In this document: piece after piece, positions 15,826-23,098 of the stretch
Layout: every line of letters begins with the position of its first letter
Position numbering within the stretch: the stretch's first letter is position 1
Assembly: GCA_020025475.1 (NCBI GenBank)
Contig: JAHHSA010000004.1
Coordinates: 15,413 to 79,412, forward strand
Length of the DNA: 64,000 nt
Reading direction: 5' to 3'
Source: Oscillibacter sp.
Lineage (GTDB): Bacteria; Bacillota; Clostridia; Oscillospirales; Oscillospiraceae
Notes under the pieces: model-generated
Database searches by the model: none
What the model was told of the DNA's origin: nothing
Seen by the model: only the letters and a program-made list of their open reading frames with translations
Position numbers and translations under genes: made by a program

Positions 15826-18800
15826 ATGGAACAGTTTCTGAAACAATTACAGAGCATCCAGGAGGTTGCGGATCTCATCTCTCAGGTTGAGCGCGGCGGC
15901 TGCCCTGTTGCAGTCACGGGGCTTCAGCCCGTCCAGAAGTCATGCGTCTGCGCAGCTGTGGCGCGGGCAGTCCATCGCCCTGCTGTGTTTCTCTGCGGCG
16001 ACGAGGGCGAGGCCCAGACGCTCACCAGCGACCTGTCCGCGCTGCTGAATGTAGCGCCGGTAGTGCTCCCCTCCCGGGAGTGGCAGTTCCGGGACGCCGT
16101 CTCCTCCCACGCTTGGGAACAGAAGCGCCTGGGCGCCCTCTATGCCATGGCCACCGGCAGTGCCCCCGTGATCGTGGCCACCATCGATGCACTGATGGCC
16201 CGTACTTTGGCTCCGGAGACTCTGAAGGCACAGACCTTCCGGCTGGCTGTGGGTGATGTGACCGACCCCGCTCAGCTTTCAGAGCAGCTGCTCTCCGCCG
16301 GCTATGTCCGCTGCGAGCAAGTGGAAGGTGTAGGACAATTCGCCCTCCGCGGCGGCATTCTGGACGTCTATTCTCCTCTGATGGAGCAGCCTGTCCGCTG
16401 CGAATTCTTCGATGACGAGATTGACTCCATGGGAGAGTTCGATCCCAACACTCAGCGGCGAACACGGAACGTGGAGGAGAGCCTGCTGCTGCCCGCTGCC
16501 GAGGTGCTGCCCAGGCTGGCTGAGGGTGGTCTGGCAGGACTTGCCGACACGCTTTCCAAGGTCTCCTCCAAGCTTGCCAAAAAGCAGCACACAGAAGAAC
16601 TGTGCCAGCGGCTGAATTCCGACAGTGAGCGGCTTCGCAGCGGCTCCGTTCCCGGCGGTATGGATCGCTACCTGGCCGCCGTATATCCCAAGGTCTGGGC
16701 CGGCATCCACTATCTGCCTTCCGACGCCATTGTTTTCCTCTGTGAGAGCGGCCGGGTGGACGAGCGGGTCCACAGCACTCTGGTTCAGCACCGGCAGGAT
16801 ATGGAGTCCATGATCTCCAGCGGTCTGATGGCAGGGGAATATGCAGCACTCTACTTGGACCAGCAGGAGCTCTATGCCACGTTGGAGGACTTCCCCGTCA
16901 TTGAGACCAGCGCCCTGCCCACCAGCCGCTACCCCCTGAAGCCGCGGCATCTCCTGTCCATCTCTGCCCGTCAGCTCAGTTCCTACGGCGGCAGCCTGGA
17001 AACCGCGGTCAGTGAACTGCAGGAATACCGGGACAACGGGAGTGCTGTACTGCTGCTGGCAGCCGGTGAAGGTCGGGCGAAAAACCTCCACAACATGCTG
17101 GAACACCGGAACATCCCAGCTGTGCTGGATCCCAGCAACTCAGAAATGCCGAAGCCCGGTGAGATCCGCATTTCCATCGGCGCTCTCTCGGCAGGCTGCG
17201 AATGGCCCGCCCTGCATCTGGCAGTCCTCACCGAGGGGCAGCTCACCACAGCCGGTCCCCGGAAGCGGCCCAAGCTGAAAAAGGACTCCAACCGCCAGAA
17301 GATCCAGTCCTACACCGACCTGACTCCCGGCGATCTGGTAGTCCATGTCCACCACGGTATCGGCCGCTTCGCCGGAATCCATCGCATGCCGGTAGACGGT
17401 GTGGAAAAGGACTACATCAAAATTGACTATGCCGGCGGTGACTGTCTCTATGTCCCCGCCACCGCTTTGGATCAGGTGAGCAAGTATATCGGCGGCGGCG
17501 AGGATCATGAGAGGACCCGTCTCAATAAGTTGGGCGGCACTGAGTGGGCCAAGCAGAAAACCCGGGCCAAGGCCGCGGCCAAAGATCTGGCCAAGGGACT
17601 CATTGCCCTCTACGCTGCCCGCCAGCGGACCCCTGGCTACGCCTTCTCTCCCGATTCCCCCTGGCAGCGGGAGTTTGAGGATGCCTTTCCCTACGCCGAA
17701 ACCGATGACCAGCTGCGGGCCGTGGCAGACATCAAGGCAGACATGGAGCGCCCGCGTCCCATGGACCGCCTGCTCTGCGGCGATGTTGGCTACGGAAAAA
17801 CAGAAGTGGCCCTCCGCGCCGTAATGAAGTGTGTCCTGGACGGCAAGCAGGCCGCCATTCTGGTCCCCACCACCGTTCTGGCACAGCAGCACTACGCCAC
17901 CGCCGTAGGGCGGTTTCAGAATTTCCCTGTGACCATCGAGGTTCTCTCCCGGTTTACCAGTGCCAAGGAATCCAAGCGCATTTTGGAAGCCACCGCCGCC
18001 GGTCAGGTGGACCTGCTGATCGGCACCCACAAACTGCTGCAAAAAAATATGAAGTTTCAGGACTTGGGGCTCCTCATTATCGACGAGGAGCAGCGCTTTG
18101 GAGTCACCCACAAGGAGCGTCTCAAGGAGATGTCCAAGCAGGTAGATGTGCTCACACTGTCCGCAACCCCCATTCCCCGGACCTTAAATATGGCACTTTC
18201 GGGTCTGCGGGACATGTCTACCATTGAAGAACCCCCCCACGACCGCCTGCCGGTGCAGACCTATGTGCTGGAACAGGACTGGGCCGTGCTGGAGGACGCC
18301 ATGCGCCGGGAACTGAACCGGGGCGGTCAGGTCTACTACCTCCACAATCGGGTGGAGAACATTTCCATGGTGGCCTCCCGCATTCAGAAGCTGCTGGGTC
18401 CGGAGGTCCGCATCGCGATTGCCCACGGACGTATGAGCGAAAACGAGCTGAGCAGCGTGATGCAGGCCATGGTGGATGGTGAAGCCGACATTCTGGTCTG
18501 TACCACCATCATAGAAACTGGCATCGATATTCCCAATGCCAACACCATCATCATCGAAGACGCGGACCACATGGGTCTGGCGCAGCTGCACCAGATCCGG
18601 GGCCGTATTGGCCGTTCCTCCCGCCGTGCCTATGCCTACCTGACCTACAGACAGGGCAAAGTGCTGCAGGAGAACGCCGCCAAGCGGCTGGCAGCCATCC
18701 GGGAGTTCGTCGAGTTCGGCTCCGGCTTCCGTATTGCCATGCGGGATCTGGAAATCCGCGGTGCAGGCAACCTGCTTGGCCCGGAGCAGTCGGGATACCT

Positions 18801-19335
18801 CATGACCGTAGGCTATGACCTCTACCTGAAACTGCTGGAAGAGGCCGTGCTGGAGGAAAAGGGTGAGCAGAAGCCCATTGAAACGGAGTGCACGGCAGAC
18901 CTGACGGTCAACGCCAATATTCCGGAGCGGTATGTCAAAGACCCGGCCCAACGAATGGACCTGTACCGCCGAATTGCTGCCATCCGGACAGACGACGACG
19001 CCTCCGACCTGCTGGACGAGATGCTGGATCGCTACGGCGACGCCCCCAAGTCGGTTCTGGCCCTGCTGGATGTGGCTCTGCTGCGTTCTGCCGCCTCCAA
19101 GGCCGGTGTCTCCGATATCTCTCAGAAGAAGAATGTGCTGAAATTCAAGCTGGGTATGTTCCAGCCAGAGGCCCTGGCTGCCGTGTGCGGTCTTGCCAAG
19201 TACCGCTACCGCCTGACCTTGGCCGCCGGGGAAGTTCCCGCTCTGTCTCTGACCCTGAAGCCCGGCGCAGATGTTTTGCAGTCTGCGCTGGAGCTGGTGG
19301 AAGATTTGAAATTGGCCATTCCGCAGAAAGACTGA
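15826..19335 (+). CDS. mfd: Transcription-repair coupling factor Mfd
   Basis: ATP-dependent translocase that removes stalled RNA polymerase and recruits UvrA. About 1169 residues with the full layout: UvrB-like N-terminal module (GGILDVYSP near 180), RNA-polymerase interaction domain (PGDLVVHVHHGIGRFAGI near 500), and RecG-like helicase with Walker A GDVGYGKTEVA and Walker B LLIIDEEQRFG near 645 and 750. Motif VI is seen in HQIRGRIGRSSR, followed by a C-terminal TRCF domain. The ATG at 15826 has GAGGG upstream; an earlier in-frame ATG has no site. Confidence 0.97.
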   Translation: MEQFLKQLQSIQEVADLISQVERGGCPVAVTGLQPVQKSCVCAAVARAVHRPAVFLCGDEGEAQTLTSDLSALLNVAPVVLPSREWQFRDAVSSHAWEQKRLGALYAMATGSAPVIVATIDALMARTLAPETLKAQTFRLAVGDVTDPAQLSEQLLSAGYVRCEQVEGVGQFALRGGILDVYSPLMEQPVRCEFFDDEIDSMGEFDPNTQRRTRNVEESLLLPAAEVLPRLAEGGLAGLADTLSKVSSKLAKKQHTEELCQRLNSDSERLRSGSVPGGMDRYLAAVYPKVWAGIHYLPSDAIVFLCESGRVDERVHSTLVQHRQDMESMISSGLMAGEYAALYLDQQELYATLEDFPVIETSALPTSRYPLKPRHLLSISARQLSSYGGSLETAVSELQEYRDNGSAVLLLAAGEGRAKNLHNMLEHRNIPAVLDPSNSEMPKPGEIRISIGALSAGCEWPALHLAVLTEGQLTTAGPRKRPKLKKDSNRQKIQSYTDLTPGDLVVHVHHGIGRFAGIHRMPVDGVEKDYIKIDYAGGDCLYVPATALDQVSKYIGGGEDHERTRLNKLGGTEWAKQKTRAKAAAKDLAKGLIALYAARQRTPGYAFSPDSPWQREFEDAFPYAETDDQLRAVADIKADMERPRPMDRLLCGDVGYGKTEVALRAVMKCVLDGKQAAILVPTTVLAQQHYATAVGRFQNFPVTIEVLSRFTSAKESKRILEATAAGQVDLLIGTHKLLQKNMKFQDLGLLIIDEEQRFGVTHKERLKEMSKQVDVLTLSATPIPRTLNMALSGLRDMSTIEEPPHDRLPVQTYVLEQDWAVLEDAMRRELNRGGQVYYLHNRVENISMVASRIQKLLGPEVRIAIAHGRMSENELSSVMQAMVDGEADILVCTTIIETGIDIPNANTIIIEDADHMGLAQLHQIRGRIGRSSRRAYAYLTYRQGKVLQENAAKRLAAIREFVEFGSGFRIAMRDLEIRGAGNLLGPEQSGYLMTVGYDLYLKLLEEAVLEEKGEQKPIETECTADLTVNANIPERYVKDPAQRMDLYRRIAAIRTDDDASDLLDEMLDRYGDAPKSVLALLDVALLRSAASKAGVSDISQKKNVLKFKLGMFQPEALAAVCGLAKYRYRLTLAAGEVPALSLTLKPGADVLQSALELVEDLKLAIPQKD

Positions 19336-19351
19336 CCCCCCGCACCCCATT

Positions 19352-19630
19352 GAATGAACTGCACCCCATTTGTTAGACAGTATGAGATACTGAATAACAG
19401 GTGGGGTGCTTGACTATGCCAAAAAAGGACGAAAATTGGCAGTACCGACACAAACAATACCTCTCCAACCCCGCAGATAACGGTATCCGACAGAGGATGA
19501 GCCGCGGGGGGAAACTGGTGGGGCAACACTGATGGAATATGCCGATTGCTACCGTAACAAGCGGATTCAGGCAAAATGAAATGGCTTGCCCCCTGCTTTG
19601 CACAGGACGCAAGCCATTTCGGCAGCTTAA
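19352..19630 (+). mobile_element. Relic of an IS3-family insertion sequence
   Basis: Just after mfd the sequence TGAACTGCACCCCATTTG (from 19352) resembles the terminal repeat of IS3/IS150-type elements. An ATG-CCA-AAA-AAG start resembling an orfA beginning follows at 19415. At 19532-19630 the frame reads YRNKRIQAK, stop, NGLPPALHRTQAI, which is the C-terminal tail of an IS3-family transposase broken by a TGA. Everything between is deleted, and no matching right-hand repeat is obvious. GCACCCCA and TGGGGTGC (19364-19412) also form an imperfect inverted repeat. Confidence 0.6.
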
Positions 19631-19694
19631 ATAATTTTTGCTGCAAATATTCCCGCCCCTTTTGGGGTCCTTCATCCAATTGGGTTGGGATTTT

Positions 19695-20294
19695 TTACAG
19701 TTCGATTCTGCCTTCCAGCGCCCGCATGACAGTGGCGTCATCGGCAAATTCCAAGTGACCGCCCACGGGGATGCCGTAGGCCAATCGAGTGACCTTTACG
19801 TCAAAGGGCTTGAGCAGCCGGGCAATATACATAGCCGTTGCCTCTCCCTCGGTGTCTGGATTGGTGGCCATGATGACCTCCCGGACGCCGCCCTTGGCAA
19901 TGCGGTCCAGCAGCGGTCGAATAGCAATGTCATCTGGACCCACATGGTTCATGGGGGAGATGACGCCGTGCAGTACGTGGTAGGTGCCGCCGTACTCCCG
20001 GCTGCGCTCAATGGCTGCCACATCCCGGGGGTCCGCCACCACGCAGATGACGCTCTGATCCCGTTTTGGGGAGGCGCAGATGGGGCAGAGTCCCCCCGCT
20101 GTAAAGTTCCGGCAGACGGGGCAGCAGGTCACCGTTTTTTTTGCGTCCACAATGGCGTCCGCAAACTCCTGGGCCTCCTCTGTCGGCAGACCAAGCACAT
20201 AGAACGCCAGGCGCTGGGCGGACTTGCCGCCAATGCCCGGCAGCCGGGCAAACTGCTCCACTAATTTTTCAAGGGGAGCGGGAAAATACTCCAT
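19695..20294 (-). CDS. recR: Recombination protein RecR
   Basis: Partner of RecO in loading RecA at gaps. It has a helix-hairpin-helix LPGIGGKSAQRLAFY near residue 18, a four-cysteine zinc finger (CCPVCRNFTAGGLCPIC) and a Toprim domain containing VVADPRDVAAIE and MATNPDTEGEATA. The 199-residue length is exact for the family. In many genomes recR follows dnaX and ybaB; here it stands alone next to the IS relic, so its usual neighbours have been separated. Confidence 0.96.
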   Translation of the reverse strand: MEYFPAPLEKLVEQFARLPGIGGKSAQRLAFYVLGLPTEEAQEFADAIVDAKKTVTCCPVCRNFTAGGLCPICASPKRDQSVICVVADPRDVAAIERSREYGGTYHVLHGVISPMNHVGPDDIAIRPLLDRIAKGGVREVIMATNPDTEGEATAMYIARLLKPFDVKVTRLAYGIPVGGHLEFADDATVMRALEGRIEL

Positions 20295-20450
20295 GGATAC
20301 AGGTACTCCTCACTAAACAGTATAACTAAAAAACACATATCAGGCGGGGCAGCAGCCCGCCCATCAGCGCTGATCCGCTCCAGCTTATAGAAGTGGGGTG
20401 GAAAATACCCCCATCTTATCCCTCGGAAGTTTGGTGATTGTTCTCATCCA

Positions 20451-21095
20451 TCAACCTCTCAGTTCTGCAATGCGGGCACGGATATCCGCAGCCTTGTAAA
20501 CAGAGCTGCCAGCCACCAGCACATTGGCGCCAGCCACGATGCAGGTCTTGCAGGTGTCGGGGGCCACACCGCCGTCCACTTCCAGTTCGCAGGTGGGGTT
20601 CTTCTCGTCAATGAGCTTTCGGATAGCCGTCACCTTTGGCATCATATCTTCCATAAAGCTTTGACCGCCGAAGCCAGGCTCCACAGTCATGACCAGAATC
20701 AGCTCCACTTTCTCCAGGAAAGGCAGCACAGCCTCTGCGGGAGTCTTGGGCTTGACGACAATTCCGGCCTTCTTGCCCTTGGCGTGGATCTTGTCGATGG
20801 CCTTGTGAATGTTTTCCTCGGTGTCGGACTCCACATGGACGGTCACCAGGTCGGCACCTGCATCGCAGAACTGATCCACGTAGCGCACCGGCTCCACAAT
20901 CATCAGATGGACGTCCAGGGGCAGCGTCGTGGTGGGGCGGATGCACTTCACTACGGGAATCCCAATCGAGATATTGGGCACAAACACGCCGTCCATCACG
21001 TCCACATGGACATAGTCAGCCGTGCTGATTTTCTGGATATCCCGTTCCAAGTTGGCAAAATCTGCCGAAAGAATGGAAGGAGCAATTTTTACCAT
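20451..21095 (-). CDS. rpe: Ribulose-phosphate 3-epimerase
   Basis: Pentose-phosphate enzyme interconverting ribulose- and xylulose 5-phosphate in a TIM barrel. Motifs: KIAPSILSADFANL, VHVDVMDGVFVPNISIG with the metal ligands, DVHLMI, VMTVEPGFGGQSF and LEVDGGV. The ATG at 21095 gives 214 residues and is preceded by GAGGT; the upstream in-frame extension has no family similarity. Confidence 0.95.
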   Translation of the reverse strand: MVKIAPSILSADFANLERDIQKISTADYVHVDVMDGVFVPNISIGIPVVKCIRPTTTLPLDVHLMIVEPVRYVDQFCDAGADLVTVHVESDTEENIHKAIDKIHAKGKKAGIVVKPKTPAEAVLPFLEKVELILVMTVEPGFGGQSFMEDMMPKVTAIRKLIDEKNPTCELEVDGGVAPDTCKTCIVAGANVLVAGSSVYKAADIRARIAELRG

Positions 21096-21197
21096 GTAAA
21101 ACGACCTCATTTCTGATAGAAAAAATATCTGTGTCCGCCGGGTCCGGCGGAGATGTTCCATGCCCAGTGTAACAAACTCTGATTGTAAAATCAATGA

Positions 21198-21227
21198 GAA
21201 AGGGCCCTCCCGTCGGGAAGGCCCCTG
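21198..21227 (-). terminator. Terminator of the arsR-trxB-trxA operon
   Basis: Stem GGGGCCTTCCCG/GGGAGGGCCC on the minus strand with a T-rich tail, directly after trxA. Confidence 0.75.
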
Positions 21228-21233
21228 ATTCTT

Positions 21234-21551
21234 TTACAAGTTGGCGTCCAAAACGCTCTCATAGGCAGTGCCGGGCATGGCTCCGACTTTTCGGTCCACC
21301 TCCTGGCCGTTTTTCAGCACCACCACCGTGGGGATGCTCATCACACCGAAGCGCTGGGCCAGTGCAGGCTCCTCGTCTACATTCACCTTTGCCACCAGCA
21401 CCCTGCCGTCATATTTTTCTGCCAGGGCTTCCATCACAGGTGCCACCATGCGGCAAGGGCCGCACCAGGTGGCCCAAAAGTCTACCAGTACCAGGGATTT
21501 TTCCTGTACGACCGTATCAAATTCCGCCATATTCAAATTACAAATTGCCAT
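21234..21551 (-). CDS. trxA: Thioredoxin
   Basis: Small protein disulfide reductant of 105 residues. It has the canonical active site WATWCGPCRM near residue 30 and a cis-proline in MSIPTVVV. AAGGAG lies eight bases before the ATG. It is 36 bases downstream of the thioredoxin-reductase-like gene, so the two proteins are probable redox partners. Confidence 0.95.
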   Translation of the reverse strand: MAICNLNMAEFDTVVQEKSLVLVDFWATWCGPCRMVAPVMEALAEKYDGRVLVAKVNVDEEPALAQRFGVMSIPTVVVLKNGQEVDRKVGAMPGTAYESVLDANL

Positions 21552-21587
21552 GATTCATGCTCCTTTATTCTCAGTTGTTGTGTGCAT

Positions 21588-22406
21588 TTACCCATTTTTC
21601 TGGACCTTGCTGGCATACATGGCAGCACTCTGACCTGCAATCAGGCCCTCACCGGCTGCCTTGCCCACCTGCAGAGGACCGCCGGTACAGTCACCGGCGG
21701 CAAAAACGCCGGGGAGATTGGTAGCCATACGCCGATCCACTGCCACATAGCCATCCTCCAAAGCAATGCCGGGGAAGAGGTCTGTGGGCGCCATGGTGGG
21801 ACGCAGCAGGAACACCGCGCTCACCGGCATGGTCTCTCCACCACTGACGATCTCCTGGACCATCTGCTCGCCCCGAATTTCCAGATCCCGGGGATGGTCC
21901 AGGAAGGTGACCTGACAGCCAATGTGCTCCAGGAAGTCAGCCTCCCGGCGGGCGTGATCCGTAAAGCCAGCCACTGCCACAGCCTTGCCCCGGTAGAGCA
22001 TGCCATCGCAGGTGGCGCAATAGCTGACGCCCCGGCCCAGGAACTGCTCCTCACCGGGGAACTTTTTGCTCCGTGCAACACCCGCAGCCAGCACCAGCGC
22101 GAAGGCCTCCTCCACATCACTGTCCACAGTGGCAAACCAACGCTCACCCATGGGCATGGCACTGAGCAGCTTCCCCTCCCGGAACTCCGCACCGGCATCC
22201 ACTGCGTGCTGATGCAGGGTATTCAGCAGCTCAGGGCCGGTCAGTCCGGGAAGCCCCAGGTAGTTGTCCACCCGCTCTGCCCGCCAGAGGGGGCTGTCCT
22301 CCATGGGATTGGATACCACCAGGACACTGCGGCCCCGGGCACGGGCGTTGACAGCTGCACTCAAACCTGCGGGGCCGCCCCCGATCACCAAAACATCATA
22401 GGACAT
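21588..22406 (-). CDS. Thioredoxin reductase-like flavoprotein without NADPH motifs
   Basis: The FAD-binding N-terminus (DVLVIGGGPAGLSAAV) and redox-active CATCDG match thioredoxin reductases, as does the C-terminal FAD segment GVFAAGDCTGGP. However, the NADPH-domain motifs GGGDSA and HRR are replaced by AGFTDHARREA and DHPRDLEIR. Clostridial ferredoxin-dependent flavin thioredoxin reductases (FFTR) and the related DDOR enzymes lack the same motifs, so this is probably one of them. The start at 22406 (272 residues) has GAGGAG ten bases upstream and overlaps the arsR end by 11 bases. Confidence 0.8.
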   Translation of the reverse strand: MSYDVLVIGGGPAGLSAAVNARARGRSVLVVSNPMEDSPLWRAERVDNYLGLPGLTGPELLNTLHQHAVDAGAEFREGKLLSAMPMGERWFATVDSDVEEAFALVLAAGVARSKKFPGEEQFLGRGVSYCATCDGMLYRGKAVAVAGFTDHARREADFLEHIGCQVTFLDHPRDLEIRGEQMVQEIVSGGETMPVSAVFLLRPTMAPTDLFPGIALEDGYVAVDRRMATNLPGVFAAGDCTGGPLQVGKAAGEGLIAGQSAAMYASKVQKNG

Positions 22407-22716
22407 ACGATTCATACTCCTCTCCAAGAAGCGCCGCCAGCAGGACCGCCGCATCTTCGGAGGCGGCGCGGTAGTAGACCTCATTGCCCGAGCGCTCCGA
22501 CGTCACGATGCCGGCAGACCGCAGCTTTTGTAAATGCTGGGAAATGCAGGACTGGCTCATGCCGGTACCCTTTTCCATGCAGCCCACATTGCGGCATCCC
22601 TGCCGCAGCAGGCCATGCACAATTTGCAGGCGGACCGGATTGGACAGCACTTTCAATAAGGCGGCCCGCTCCTCGTAATCCACATATTTAACAGTGCAGG
22701 TGTCTATGGTCTCCAT
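22396..22716 (-). CDS. ArsR-family transcriptional regulator
   Basis: A 106-residue winged-helix repressor. It shows ALLKVLSNPVRLQIVHGLL followed by the recognition helix region MSQSCISQHLQKLRSAGIV and a wing ERSGNEVYYR. Cysteines occur in CRNVGC and SQSC, so thiol, persulfide or metal sensing is possible but not proven. The ATG at 22716 has AAAGGTGG upstream. As first gene of the trxB-trxA operon it probably represses its own operon in response to redox state. Confidence 0.85.
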   Translation of the reverse strand: METIDTCTVKYVDYEERAALLKVLSNPVRLQIVHGLLRQGCRNVGCMEKGTGMSQSCISQHLQKLRSAGIVTSERSGNEVYYRAASEDAAVLLAALLGEEYESYVL

Positions 22717-22851
22717 GTACACGCCACCTTTCCAAGTTAACTCTATTTTAGATATTAGCATATCATAATATTCTTTCCGCAACTGTCGTTTTTGCAACAG
22801 CATCTGCTTATCCAATCAGATTTCTTTTTCTGTCATGCAGCTTTTTTCATG

Positions 22852-22880
22852 TTGCTTTTACATGTTCAGTCTGGTATAAT
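22852..22880 (+). promoter_or_regulatory. Sigma-A promoter of tRNA-Gly
   Basis: TTGCTT, a 17-base spacer and a perfect TATAAT, 20 bases before the tRNA. Confidence 0.85.
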
Positions 22881-22899
22881 ACTTGCATATTAAGTTTCT

Positions 22900-22973
22900 G
22901 CGGCTGTAGTTCATCGGTAGAACGGCAGCTTCCCAAGCTGCATAGGCGGGTTCGACTCCCGTCAGCCGCTCCA
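22900..22973 (+). tRNA. tRNA-Gly (CCC anticodon)
   Basis: Cloverleaf with acceptor GCGGCTG/CAGCCGC, D-arm, anticodon stem GCAGC/GCTGC with loop TTCCCAA (anticodon CCC) and a GGTTCGACTCC T-arm. The 3' CCA is encoded. It reads the rare GGG glycine codon. Confidence 0.95.
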
Positions 22974-22976
22974 AAA

Positions 22977-23018
22977 AAAGAAGAGCTCACGCTTTTGCGT
23001 GAGCTCTTCTTTTTTTGG
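22977..23018 (+). terminator. Terminator of tRNA-Gly
   Basis: Perfect stem AAGAGCTCACGC/GCGTGAGCTCTT followed by eight T. A second strong hairpin, CCCCTCCCCGACA/TGTCGGGGAGGGG, follows at 23032-23065, with a T-rich tail on the plus side. Confidence 0.9.
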
Positions 23019-23098
23019 ATTTCTTCGATCCCCCCCTCCCCGACACTCTGATGTCGGGGAGGGGGTTGTTTTGCGCAAAGAACGTTTTGTAGAAAAAC

